From the NCBI RefSeq assembly GCF_023008585.1, contig NZ_CP095391.1, positions 496,001 through 560,000 of the forward strand: DNA of 64,000 bases, given 5' to 3'. This document shows, in pieces, positions 1 to 8,681 of this stretch. The notes under the pieces are model-generated. The model was given only the letters and a program-made list of their open reading frames with translations. It did not search any database and was not told the DNA's origin. The number at the start of each line of letters is the position of its first letter. Within the stretch, counting starts at the first letter, position 1. The stretch comes from Natribaculum breve (GTDB lineage: Archaea > Halobacteriota > Halobacteria > Halobacteriales > Natrialbaceae). The translations under genes and the position numbers were made by a program.

Positions 1-596
1 GTGTCATATCAGATTTCGAGGTGGGCAACGGCACACTCGTAATCGATTTCGCAACCGACAAGTGGGTTATGTCTCGCTACGATGGAGCCAACCAGTCATC
101 CGCAATGGCGAGTCCCGTCGGGGTTGCCAGCGCCAAAGGCAGCAGTGGTGGTAGCAGTGGTCGAGGCGCGACCGGTCGCGGAACTGGCGGCTACACCTCT
201 GCACCACGGACCGGTCACGGACACGCGTGGTACCACGGTGGCGACTACGCCGACGATTGGTACGACGATCACGAAGACGAGGTGACGCAGTATCCTGTCA
301 CTGTCGTCGCACTCGGTGTTGCCTATCTGGGCAGCACCGACCAGATGAGAGACGAAGCACCAGACGCAGGCGCTATTCCCTGGGACAGGGAGTTTCAAAA
401 TCCAAGCAAGACCGTCACGTACGATGTCGCCGATCGTCAGGAATCCGCCCAAGCGGGCTGGTACCGCATCGGAGCGAACATTGTCGGCACTGACTCGAAT
501 CACGACTTCCGCTGGGAGTGTTACGATCTCGAGATTAGTGATACCACCACAGGATTTAATCTCGACGAACGATGGAAGGTGTCGCCACGTATCTGA
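1..596 (+). CDS. 3' part of an unrecognised Gly/Ser-rich protein
   Basis: The reading frame is open to the window edge, so the gene starts upstream and only its last ~197 codons are seen. The middle is a low-complexity Gly/Ser/Thr/Arg linker followed by a His/Asp/Tyr-rich stretch. The C-terminal ~100 residues look like a compact beta-rich domain with several Trp residues (AGWYRIG, FRWECYDLE). I do not recognise the family. It ends 70 bases before the membrane spermidine-synthase-like gene on the same strand and probably belongs to that operon. In bacteria comparable clusters carry DUF4178 or DUF350 proteins at this place, but I see no motif that proves either. Confidence 0.6.
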   Translation, partial: VISDFEVGNGTLVIDFATDKWVMSRYDGANQSSAMASPVGVASAKGSSGGSSGRGATGRGTGGYTSAPRTGHGHAWYHGGDYADDWYDDHEDEVTQYPVTVVALGVAYLGSTDQMRDEAPDAGAIPWDREFQNPSKTVTYDVADRQESAQAGWYRIGANIVGTDSNHDFRWECYDLEISDTTTGFNLDERWKVSPRI

Positions 597-666
597 ACTG
601 TGAACAACCACTGCACTTTGTGTGGCCACTGGAGAAGTGCCTGAGCTAACAGCCACCCGCATCCCC

Positions 667-2454
667 ATGTCCAAAACCCGAACTGCGACAGCTGCCCTCC
701 TCGTGCTCACGTTCGTCGTCTCCTTCTGTAGTTTCGTCTACGAGTTCGTCTACTCCGAACTGTTAACAGTGATATACGGCGGGACCGTAACGCAGTACGT
801 TATCACCATTGGGCTATACTTCTTTAGCCTCGGCGTCGGTGCTGCCCTCTCGGACGACCTGAATCCCAATAACTACGGCGAGAACTTCTTTCGAACAGAA
901 GTGCTTCTCGCCGCCGTCGCTCCGGCGGGCTTTTTGCTCATTATCGGCCTCAATAGCGTGCGCATTCCACAGGATGTCCCGCCAGCGGTGCTCTGGACCG
1001 TCGCACGGCTGCCTGTTGTCGTCGTCGGCTTTCTCTCGGGGTTCGAACTCCCGCTTTTGACACATATGGTCGACAACAGTAACAGCGAAGACACGGCGAC
1101 ACCCGCGTGGATCCATCACCTCGGTGAGCGACTTCACGACTGGACGGTTGCCTGCCTCGGCGTCTTCTGGAACGTCGAACATAAGACCGGGAAACGGAGC
1201 GGCCTTTCGGTCGTACTGGCGATGGACTACGTCGGTGGCCTCTGTGGAGCGGTGGTGTACGCTAGGCTGCTGTATCCGGAACTGGGACTTATCCCAACGA
1301 TCTTCGTACTCGCGTTGCTCAACGCCGTCGCGTCACTCGCATTCGTCGCCTACTTTAGCGACTTGTCGTTGACACAGTCCGACACCGCTGATCGGAGAGT
1401 TCTCGGTGACTCGACGGCGACACCACTCGTCGGTCGCGTCCCGAAGACGCTCCTCGTCGTCTGTCTGTTGCTAACTGCATCGTACGCGGGCGTCGTCGCC
1501 AACCACGACGCGACAGACGAACGACTGTCGGAGCTCTACCTCGAGCAGCAGATCGAAAACGAGTATCCACCGGACACGATGAACATCGAGGTCACCGATC
1601 AAGAGACAACACAGTACCAGCACGTCATCCGGTATGAGCGTACCTGGACTGGCACTGGGCCAAACCCGTATTTCACCGGCCGCTCTGAATCGTGTCTTCG
1701 TCTCGGATCGGCAGTACAGCTGTGTGATAGCTGGGCCGATAGCTATCACAACGGCCTCGTCGACGTGCCGATGTCGTTAGTTGATTCTGGTCCCGAGACG
1801 GAAGTGCTCGTCGTCGGCGGCGGCGACTGGATCGCCATCGACCATCTCCGAGAATACAACGTTACTGTCGACCAGGTCGACCTTGACGCCCAGTTCATGA
1901 ACACGACGAAGAACGACCCGTTCTTCCGTCACTGGCACGACGACGCCTACGAATACGATCGGTTACAGACGGTTGCTGCAGACGGCTATCGCTATCTTCA
2001 GCAGACGAATGAGACGTACGATCTCGTCCTCCTCGATATCCCTGGAGCGACGGACGACGACCTGCTTACGCTCTACTCAAGAGAGTTTTACCGGTCTGTC
2101 CGCAAGCATCTCTCAGATGATGGCATGATGGTGACGTGGGCGTACTCGCCGGACCAGTATCCCGAACACCACAAGACGTTCGTCAATACGGTCGGGGCAG
2201 CCGGGTTCACTCGACAACTACCCTACTGGGCGTGGGAGGACGTCGACAGCGACAACGAGGTCGAGCGGATCGAACGATTCTACGTCTTCGCACCTAGCGA
2301 TCGACGGCCGCTTTCCGTCGCCAATGGGACTGCATACGTCCAGCAGTACCGTGATCGCTATCACGACCGCCAGTGGCAACGCGTTCCCCGCTACCGCGGT
2401 GTGCGGGTAAACTCCGTCTTCCATCCGAACTACGACGTTCTCGTCGATACCTGA
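667..2454 (+). CDS. membrane-embedded spermidine-synthase-like protein
   Basis: This is a 595-residue protein. Its first ~300 residues hold about seven hydrophobic segments. The C-terminal part is a Rossmann methyltransferase/aminopropyltransferase fold: VLVVGGGDW near residue 380 (usual form GGGDG), then VDLD and LVLLDIPG, the nucleotide-ribose acid and post-strand-4 motif. Soluble spermidine synthases are only ~290 residues, so this belongs to the membrane-fused branch, whose reaction is not established. The G-to-W change beside the binding loop makes ordinary spermidine synthesis doubtful. The ATG at 667 is chosen because the upstream in-frame alternative lacks the hydrophobic start. The next gene begins three bases after the stop, indicating one transcript. 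Confidence 0.85.
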   Translation: MSKTRTATAALLVLTFVVSFCSFVYEFVYSELLTVIYGGTVTQYVITIGLYFFSLGVGAALSDDLNPNNYGENFFRTEVLLAAVAPAGFLLIIGLNSVRIPQDVPPAVLWTVARLPVVVVGFLSGFELPLLTHMVDNSNSEDTATPAWIHHLGERLHDWTVACLGVFWNVEHKTGKRSGLSVVLAMDYVGGLCGAVVYARLLYPELGLIPTIFVLALLNAVASLAFVAYFSDLSLTQSDTADRRVLGDSTATPLVGRVPKTLLVVCLLLTASYAGVVANHDATDERLSELYLEQQIENEYPPDTMNIEVTDQETTQYQHVIRYERTWTGTGPNPYFTGRSESCLRLGSAVQLCDSWADSYHNGLVDVPMSLVDSGPETEVLVVGGGDWIAIDHLREYNVTVDQVDLDAQFMNTTKNDPFFRHWHDDAYEYDRLQTVAADGYRYLQQTNETYDLVLLDIPGATDDDLLTLYSREFYRSVRKHLSDDGMMVTWAYSPDQYPEHHKTFVNTVGAAGFTRQLPYWAWEDVDSDNEVERIERFYVFAPSDRRPLSVANGTAYVQQYRDRYHDRQWQRVPRYRGVRVNSVFHPNYDVLVDT

Positions 2455-2456
2455 CC

Positions 2457-3011
2457 ATGCCCGCTAAGACCCCCCACTCAACCCACGACAAGGCCACAGC
2501 ACTGTATTTCAGCTACACCAATACGACGCCGGATATAGACGCCTTCGACGTAAAGACCGTACATCCCGACACACTGCTCAAGTCACCTGCGGTGTTTACT
2601 ATCATCGGGGAATCACATTACGTCGGGCTTCCGGAGTTCGGTTTCCACGAACTCTGCACCTGTCAGCCGTCGTCTCTCGAAACGGCTTACGAGACGCCGC
2701 TGTCAACTGATGTCGAACGCACCTTTCGCTTCGACGGGGACACCCTTCGCGCGACGACGACTGTCTCGGGTCGACCGATGAAGTCGTTTCCTGGCCCCGA
2801 GGCGGCGACCGTCGCGTTCCGCTTCGGTCCGGGTGCGTGGACCACGATCCGCGTCGACGAGACGAGGTATGAAACGTATCATACCTATCCAGAGTACGGA
2901 CTGGCGCTGCACACCGAAACGTGCCTGTATCCACACGCCTCACGCGTCGAGCGAACGAGCGACGAAACGACTACCGACACACCACAACAGACCAGCAAAA
3001 ACAGACGATGA
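2457..3011 (+). CDS. DUF2617-like protein
   Basis: A 184-residue cytoplasmic protein with no membrane segment or signal. The ATG lies two bases after the preceding stop codon. The recognisable part is the block around residues 125-160 (WTTIRVDE, then TYHTYPEYGLALHTET), which resembles DUF2617, a family known mainly from bacterial spermidine-synthase-like operons. That fits the neighbour. The assignment rests on motif memory and context, not on a search. The last ~20 residues are Thr/Gln-rich and probably disordered. The stop codon overlaps the start of the next gene (ATGA), implying translational coupling. No biochemical activity is known. Confidence 0.65.
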   Translation: MPAKTPHSTHDKATALYFSYTNTTPDIDAFDVKTVHPDTLLKSPAVFTIIGESHYVGLPEFGFHELCTCQPSSLETAYETPLSTDVERTFRFDGDTLRATTTVSGRPMKSFPGPEAATVAFRFGPGAWTTIRVDETRYETYHTYPEYGLALHTETCLYPHASRVERTSDETTTDTPQQTSKNRR

Positions 3012-3961
3012 CAGGCGATTCTTCACAGACTTACAGCGGCGACATCACGATCAACGGCTCGGAACGCCCGCCGATCGAACTACACGATCCTGCCGATGTC
3101 TTCGTCACAACGGACGGTATCGGCGGCGACCTCGAGGTGCGCAACGCGGAGTACGTGTTCACACACCAGCCCATCGACGGAGATATTACCGTCGCTGACG
3201 CGGAGACGACGCTCCGTGGCGACCTTGAGGACGGCTACGTCGAACGGACCGACGGCGACGTTCGCATCACCGATACTGAAGACGTCTTCGTCGCCACCGA
3301 TGCCATCGACGGTGAATTTTCTGCACCCGGTGCGGAAAACGTCTATACGGACGTCGTCTCGGCAGCGGCAACGCCTGCCGAATACGACGTTTCGACCGTC
3401 GGCTGGCAGCAGTCCGGGCACGCGAGCGATCCATCGGTCGGTGTCTACGCAGTTGGGATGGGCCACGAGATCGAACTCGAGGGCGTACGGACAGATCTCG
3501 AACTCTACCTCGTCGGCCACGGCCACGAGGTGTCCGTCAACGGCCGCAGCGCCGAACTCTCGATTCACTTCCTTGGCTACGACAATACCGTTCACGTCGG
3601 GCCACATCTCGCAACCGATGTCGTCTCCGACACCGGCTTCGACAACGAGATCGACGCCGAACCCTACCCTGTGGCCGACCTCATCGAGATGTCTCGGAGG
3701 GAGGCATACGCGAACGCGGGATTCGGTCGCCGGAAAGTGACCTTTCAGGTCCCGGCCGACAACGAAGAGTGGTGTTCGAACTGCGGACGAGAAGCCGACG
3801 CGATCATCGAGCGCCACCAGATGGAGGCGTTTTTCCTCTTTCGGATCCCGGTGTGGACCTACGAACGAAGTACCAATCCCGCACAGGAGTGTGAACACTG
3901 CTCACCCAATGCCGTTCGTGCCGAACTCTCACCCGAAGAGCGGCGAAGAGTATTCGATTGA
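3008..3961 (+). CDS. beta-solenoid protein with C-terminal zinc ribbon
   Basis: A 317-residue protein whose ATG overlaps the stop of the DUF2617-like gene. Residues ~10-230 are repeating short beta-strand units (DVFVTTDGIGGDLEVRNAEYV, later DVFVATDAIDGEF), as in right-handed solenoids or bactofilin-like scaffolds. Near residue 255 a CSNC pair and ~40 residues later a CEHC pair make a probable four-cysteine zinc site flanking a hydrophobic FFLFRIPVW segment. I know no family name. It is the fourth gene of the polyamine/channel group and may be a scaffold or membrane-surface adaptor. That role is inference; the repeat and the cysteine pairs are visible directly. Confidence 0.75.
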   Translation: MTGDSSQTYSGDITINGSERPPIELHDPADVFVTTDGIGGDLEVRNAEYVFTHQPIDGDITVADAETTLRGDLEDGYVERTDGDVRITDTEDVFVATDAIDGEFSAPGAENVYTDVVSAAATPAEYDVSTVGWQQSGHASDPSVGVYAVGMGHEIELEGVRTDLELYLVGHGHEVSVNGRSAELSIHFLGYDNTVHVGPHLATDVVSDTGFDNEIDAEPYPVADLIEMSRREAYANAGFGRRKVTFQVPADNEEWCSNCGREADAIIERHQMEAFFLFRIPVWTYERSTNPAQECEHCSPNAVRAELSPEERRRVFD

Positions 3962-3979
3962 AGATCGTGTCGACCAAAA

Positions 3980-3986
3980 CTATATA
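3980..3986 (+). promoter_or_regulatory. TATA-like box before the pentapeptide-channel gene
   Basis: ACTATATAG lies ~90 bases before the ATG at 4072. A start site ~27 bases downstream would give a ~64-base leader. A GAGGTG stretch 10-15 bases before the ATG could serve as a ribosome binding site. The channel gene may therefore be transcribed separately from the four genes before it. Confidence 0.45.
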
Positions 3987-4071
3987 GCACGCTGAAAAAT
4001 ATCGTGAGTATGATAGTCATATCTCGAGTTACATCGCGTCAATCGGGGTACCAAGAGGTGTTGCGATAGCT

Positions 4072-6408
4072 ATGGCGAAAAACGAGCCCAAACCGGCATT
4101 GATGTCGTCATCAGCCTGTCGATACACGTTCGACCCATCGACGCAGACGGACGCCGAACTCCAGACGACGTGGGAGTGTCCGCACGAAGCACATCCCGAG
4201 AGCGAGTACTGTGTGTTCCACATGAGTCGAGACGAACGCGTAGCACACGATGTCACCGCTGACGACATCGTCGATGTCCTCCGAACGAACCTCAAGTCAC
4301 CAGACACTCGGGTCAACGAGTACGTAGGTGCGGACCTGCCACATCTCTCGCTGACCTACCAAGACGTCAACGGCTCGACGAACCACGTTCTTAATTTCCA
4401 GCACGCAAACATCGACGGGTTGGATCTCACCCACGGCCGACTCGAGCAAGGACTCATCCTTCGGGAGGCGACTATCGGGGAACTCACGTTCAAAGACTCA
4501 GTCGTCACAGGCATCGTCGAAGCGAGCGAGTTGACAGTCCACGGGACGGTGATGACCAACGAAGCGACGTTCGAACAGGACGTGCGACTCGACGGTGCCG
4601 TCTTCAACGGCGATGTCCACTGTGACGAGACGACGTTTCACGGCGATACGAGTTTCGCGGCGGCGACGTTCCACGACGTTGTACACTTCAGGAATGTCGA
4701 AACCAGCGGCAGCAGCCACGTCCTCGAGGACCACATCTCCTTTGCCGACGCGACGTTCCGTAACGACGCAAGCTTTCGGCAGGCAACGTTCGAGTACGTC
4801 ACGTTCGAGAACGCGCAGTTCACCGCCGGATCCGTCTTCGAACACGTTGATTTCAACGGTAACGCTCGGTTCGACGGTGTGACGTTCCAGCAGACGGCTG
4901 ACTTTGACGAGGCGCGGTTCCACGACGACGCGAGCTTCGAAGATACACACTTCATGCAGTTAGCTGAGTTTCGCGGCGTCGAATTCAACGGCGGCAGTCG
5001 GATCACCAACGACGACGTGACCTTCGAGGGGGCGGTCTTCGAGAACGAGGCCGATTACAAACTCGCGCAGTTCCGATTTGCGGATTTCAAGGACGCGACG
5101 TTCAAAGGAGGGGTCAAGTTCGATCGAGCAACGTTTACTGCCCGCGCGGACTGCCACCGCGTGCAGATTGCCGACGAACTCGATCTGACCTGTGCGACGT
5201 TCGAAGGCGAGGTCGACTTCACCGGGAGTAGTTTCGGTGACGGCGTCGTGGCCGTCGAAACGGAATTCCACGGTGATGCAACGTTTGACGAGGTGACATT
5301 CGACGCTCGAGCACAGTTCGACGAAGCCCGCTTCAACGAGGACGCGAGTTTCCGCAGTGCGACGTTTCAGGACGTAGCGGAGTTTCGTGGAGCGGTGTTC
5401 GAAGGCGAAGCGCAACATCTCGAGGAGAACGCATCGTTTAAGGAAGCCGTCTTTCGCAGCGATGCAAAGTTCGAGTCGGCGAATTTCACTAACGTTTCAT
5501 TCTGGGACGCGACGTTCCACGGACGCTGTGACTTCCGTCACGCGATCATCCACGAAAGGGCGCAGTTTCGTCTGCTCAACGGTGAGCGCGATACGTACGT
5601 CGATCTTACCGACGCGACGATCAATGGCGGGACGATCTCGCAGGTCGGTGGTGATGCAATCCCGTACGACCTCACACGGGCGACAATCGGCGACATCCAG
5701 TTAGAGGGGCAGGGGAACGAACACGAACTGCTCGATCACTTCCGATTTTGTCTGACAGAGTTCGACCACTTCGACTTCAGCACCCACCACGCGTATCTCG
5801 AGCGTAACGACTGGACAATCCACGACTTCGTCGGCAACAACTCAACTGGACAGTTCGCCGTCGAGATGAACAGCGAAATCATCGAAGAGACGTATCGCAA
5901 AGCTCAAGACAGCGCCGATGCGGTCGGCGATACGCCTGCAAGCAGGGAATTCGAATTTAAACGCTACTACTACAACCGCAAGACCAACCTCGACATCATC
6001 CGCAACGAATATTCGCTGAACGCGTTGGCACGCATCAAAAAGAGTGCAAGCGTCATTCTCAATCTGTTCATGCAGGTTACCTGTGGGTACGGCAATCGAC
6101 TTCCACGGATTGCCGCGTTCACCTTCCTACTGCCTGCACTATTTGGGCTACTGTATGCTCTTGGTGGCCCGTTTCTGACGCAGGCAGGAAGCGTCTTCCA
6201 CGCGGGAGCAATCGATAAGACGCCATCAGACGTCCTCTTTGATAGCGTCTACTACAGCTACATCAGCTTCAGTACGGTCGGGTACGGTGATGTCAACCCG
6301 CTCGGCCCTGCAGCGAGGGTGCTCGCCGCGAGCCAAGGGATGTTAAACGGGTTGTTCTTCACCCTTCTCACGTTCACGCTGTTCAAACGCGTGCTCGGTG
6401 GGAGCTAA
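4072..6408 (+). CDS. pentapeptide-repeat protein fused to a two-TM K+-channel pore
   Basis: A 778-residue protein. The N-terminus has a Cys/His cluster (CRYTF, WECPHEAHPESEYCVFH) that may bind metal. From ~residue 100 to ~510 the A(D/N)LxF-like five-residue pattern recurs dozens of times (ATFxDxxxFxxAxF), so this part should fold as a right-handed quadrilateral beta-helix. The C-terminus holds a hydrophobic helix (~residue 680), a pore loop with the selectivity filter TVGYGD, and a second helix ending in FKRVLGGS, which is the Ion_trans_2 architecture. The solenoid would sit in the cytoplasm as a large sensor or gating ring. It is expected to conduct K+. The ligand or trigger is unknown. Confidence 0.9.
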   Translation: MAKNEPKPALMSSSACRYTFDPSTQTDAELQTTWECPHEAHPESEYCVFHMSRDERVAHDVTADDIVDVLRTNLKSPDTRVNEYVGADLPHLSLTYQDVNGSTNHVLNFQHANIDGLDLTHGRLEQGLILREATIGELTFKDSVVTGIVEASELTVHGTVMTNEATFEQDVRLDGAVFNGDVHCDETTFHGDTSFAAATFHDVVHFRNVETSGSSHVLEDHISFADATFRNDASFRQATFEYVTFENAQFTAGSVFEHVDFNGNARFDGVTFQQTADFDEARFHDDASFEDTHFMQLAEFRGVEFNGGSRITNDDVTFEGAVFENEADYKLAQFRFADFKDATFKGGVKFDRATFTARADCHRVQIADELDLTCATFEGEVDFTGSSFGDGVVAVETEFHGDATFDEVTFDARAQFDEARFNEDASFRSATFQDVAEFRGAVFEGEAQHLEENASFKEAVFRSDAKFESANFTNVSFWDATFHGRCDFRHAIIHERAQFRLLNGERDTYVDLTDATINGGTISQVGGDAIPYDLTRATIGDIQLEGQGNEHELLDHFRFCLTEFDHFDFSTHHAYLERNDWTIHDFVGNNSTGQFAVEMNSEIIEETYRKAQDSADAVGDTPASREFEFKRYYYNRKTNLDIIRNEYSLNALARIKKSASVILNLFMQVTCGYGNRLPRIAAFTFLLPALFGLLYALGGPFLTQAGSVFHAGAIDKTPSDVLFDSVYYSYISFSTVGYGDVNPLGPAARVLAASQGMLNGLFFTLLTFTLFKRVLGGS

Positions 6409-6519
6409 CCACGTCTCCTTCTTTTCTCTGTTTACTGATCATGCAAGTGCTCTGTAGGATCGCTAGACGGCTCCGCCTCAATCACGTTATCTCCGTAGAA
6501 AGCGAAGAGGCAGATTGGT

Positions 6520-7220
6520 TTGACATCCGAAATCCGCCTCTTCACCCGAGAACGCGTCACCAAAGCTAAAGAGGTTGTCGCGAACCCCAACGAACCCGCC
6601 GACCCCGAAGGGGTGGCGAGTTCGCCGAGTGGGCGATGCTCACGCTGCAAGCTTTGCGAATCAAGTTCGGGAAGTCCTACCGCCAGACGATCGATCTCCT
6701 CATACTGCCGGACGTAAGTCGTGAAAGATTCTCGCCGTCCCGGGGTGGCGAGAATCTTCACACAGTTACGTCCGATAGTATCAGCGAAATGCCCGGCATT
6801 CTCGATGAGATCGGCCTGACGCGACTGCCTCACTTCACCGTGCTTCGTGACTGGTTCGAGACGATCTCGATGGGGACCTACCGTGCGTTTCTCGGCGAAT
6901 CAGCCGAGAAACGCACTGGTCACGCTGCAATCGATTCCACCGGGTTTGACCGAGATCAGCCATCACGTCACTATGCGACTCGCGCCCACTATGTGCACTC
7001 GCTCAAAGTGACTGCCCTAGTGGACGTGAAAACGCTGTACGTCTTCGACGTTCACTGCACCACGACGAAGAAACACGACGCGAAGATCGGGTCGCAGGTC
7101 GCGCGGCGAAACGCCGCGGACCTGCGGTCACTGACTGCTGACCGTGGCTACGACGGTAAACCGTTCCGTGACGAGCTCCGTGCCGACGGCATTCGTCCGT
7201 TGATCAAGCATCGGATCTAC
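6520..7220 (+). pseudogene. broken IS5-family transposase
   Basis: This is an IS5-like DDE transposase remnant. The N-terminus (SEIRLFTRERVTKAKEVV) is in one frame. Near 6618 one base is missing, and the protein continues in the next frame as EFAEWAMLTLQALRIKFG. At 6703 a 78-bp MITE is inserted. The catalytic core follows: IDSTGFDRDQPSRHYATR, then LTADRGYDGKPFRDELR and IKHRIY. The usual C-terminal third is absent after ~7220. Three separate lesions therefore show a long-dead element. Removing the MITE plus one target copy restores TIDLL-SEMPGILDEIGL, a normal join. Confidence 0.85.
6703..6780. mobile_element. 78-bp palindromic MITE, copy 1
   Basis: A near-perfect palindrome of 78 bases with 15-bp terminal inverted repeats (TACT-GC/AT-CGGACGTAA, two mismatches) and long inner arms built on GATTCTCGCC. 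It is flanked by a 3-bp target duplication TCA (6700-6702 and 6781-6783). The copy at 15076-15153 is identical in the opposite orientation and has a TTA duplication. A TNA-type duplication is known for the IS1031 group of IS5-family elements, so such a transposase may mobilise it. It lies inside the broken IS5-like transposase and keeps the frame open, because element plus duplication adds 27 codons. Confidence 0.9.
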
Positions 7221-7316
7221 TCCTCGCTCGCTCGAGCACATAAAACTCACCGATCCATAGTGGTGTCACGAAATCGCTCGAGATCGGAAGGGTGCTACTG
7301 GGCTGGCGGAGATCGC

Positions 7317-7721
7317 TCAGGCCCGCGCGCCCGTTGGCTCCGGAGCGGCCCGGCGATGCTTCGCCCACGAACCAATCGCACCACCCAGAGCACCGGGGAT
7401 GGCGTAGAACGTGAGCAGGAGTAATCCGAGGACGAGTACGCTGAACGACGCGACGAGGCCCGCGAATAGCAGGGTCGTCAACGTCGTGATGGCTAAGATG
7501 ATCAGCGACCCGAAAACGGTCGCGATACCGCCGTGGATCGCTCCGGAACTCACCGCTCCGCCAGCGAGGTATCCGGCGGTGAGGCCGCCGAGGAGTCCGA
7601 TTCCTCCCCAGTACAGTAGTACGACGGAGGCTTCCGATCCGACGTAGGCGAGGCCGCTGATGAACCCTAGCACGAGGGTCACGACGAATCCAGTTAGGAC
7701 GGCAGTCCAGTTGATCTTCAT
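7317..7721 (-). CDS. DUF5518-type small membrane protein
   Basis: A 134-residue protein with four hydrophobic helices separated by Gly-rich turns (GFISGLAYVGSEAS, GGLTAGYLAGGAVSSGAIHG, IPGALGGAIG). This is the pattern of the haloarchaeal DUF5518 family of unknown function. The central GYLAGG..GAIHGG motif is typical. The C-terminal tail is short and basic. It is transcribed alone from a TATA box 26-35 bases upstream and is leaderless. It is an ordinary chromosomal gene caught between IS remnants. Confidence 0.85.
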   Translation of the reverse strand: MKINWTAVLTGFVVTLVLGFISGLAYVGSEASVVLLYWGGIGLLGGLTAGYLAGGAVSSGAIHGGIATVFGSLIILAITTLTTLLFAGLVASFSVLVLGLLLLTFYAIPGALGGAIGSWAKHRRAAPEPTGARA

Positions 7722-7746
7722 GGTCGATTATTATAATGCTGTCGGC

Positions 7747-7756
7747 AAATATAAAC
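7747..7756 (-). promoter_or_regulatory. TATA box for the DUF5518 gene
   Basis: On the minus strand GTTTATATTT is centred ~30 bases before the ATG at 7721, the spacing expected for a leaderless haloarchaeal transcript. Confidence 0.6.
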
Positions 7757-7882
7757 CTCGTTTCAGGAGAGACAGATAGTGCGATCTCGCTGACTGTGTA
7801 TCGTCGCAGTCGTCTGCCATCGATATCGATCCCTTCGATAACGATTCCGAAGGCAAATGCGCTCGATACGCGCGATCGCGCC

Positions 7883-8506
7883 ATCCAGTCGTTGGTCGCG
7901 GAGGGTGTCTGGCCGTATGCGAACTGGAAGCGTGGCAGCTGCCTCGTCGTAGACGAGTTCCACCCGCGAATCGTCACCGTCCCAGTGGGGATTCCCGTGG
8001 ACTTCGAGCGTGATAGGTTCCTGGTACTCGAAGTCGTACTTCTCTGTGAGAACCGTTCCGACGCCGAACTCCAAGGTACTCCGATTCTCGCCCCAGTCGA
8101 ACGCGTACAGGTCGTTGCGGACGAGACCGTGGAGATCGTAGCCATCCTCACGGGTGCCCCAGTATCCCGGTGGTGATGGTTTCTTCGTGACCGTTGGATC
8201 CGAGTCGTCGTGGTATTTCTCGAGGAGGCGGAAGTGGCTTCGCCATGCTTCGCTGTTCTTCCGGGCGACCTGCTGGCACGCTGCTTTGCCGAGGATCGGC
8301 GCGTACTCGTCGTACAGGTCCGTGTACCCGGCGTCCCAGACGTCACCGTCTTCGGCGAAGTATTGTTGTCTACGTCGGTAGGTGATCTGGTACCACAACG
8401 GAGCGTGGGCGGCCAACCACTCGAACAAACACTGCCGATACCGGTCACTGGTGGGTTGGGCAGTGTACTCGTTCGTGCGTTGTGGTCGGTCGCTCGCACG
8501 TAACAT
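7883..8506 (-). pseudogene. truncated tnpB (IS1341-type) remnant
   Basis: The first ~207 residues match the intact TnpB at 12031-13431 at most positions (SDRPQRTNEYTA, FEWLAAHAPLW, YRRRQQYF, ILGKAACQQVARKNSEAW). A four-codon deletion removes the residues between AATL and PVRIRP. After QRLD homology stops, and 39 unrelated codons lead to a stop at 7763. The whole RuvC nuclease and zinc finger are missing, so no activity is expected. A left-end hairpin remains upstream at 8587-8606. The remnant shows that this IS type has been in the region more than once. Confidence 0.85.
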
Positions 8507-8586
8507 GTCGGATTCTCTCACTGTAAACGTTAGGATTGCAGTCGGGCTGCGGTGTCGTGGTTGTCTTCAGCAGTGATGGATTCATC

Positions 8587-8606
8587 CACACGACTACAGT
8601 CGTGGG
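8587..8606. repeat. left-end hairpin of the truncated TnpB element
   Basis: CACACGACTACAGTCGTGGG is a palindrome with one mismatch, followed by GCCTTCTCCTGTT. The same hairpin and tail form the left end of the intact TnpB element (13522-13531 joined to 14924-14931). In IS200/IS605 elements such subterminal hairpins are the recognition sites of the Y1 transposase TnpA, which is not encoded in this window. Confidence 0.75.
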
Positions 8607-8649
8607 CCTTCTCCTGTTGTCCCTGTAATTCAGTTCGAAGACGGGTTTT

Positions 8650-8657
8650 CGTTAAAT
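8650..8657 (+). promoter_or_regulatory. TATA box for the AI-2E-type transporter
   Basis: CGTTAAATA is centred 27 bases before the ATG at 8682. This spacing supports a leaderless transcript and decides for that ATG over a TTG nine bases upstream. Confidence 0.6.
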
Positions 8658-8681
8658 ACTGCTGGTACGATATTGTCACAC

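Noticed and set aside
7204..8499. 431-codon minus-strand frame
   Set aside because: It runs across a TnpB remnant and the DUF5518 gene in a different frame and has low-complexity Ser/Arg/Thr content.
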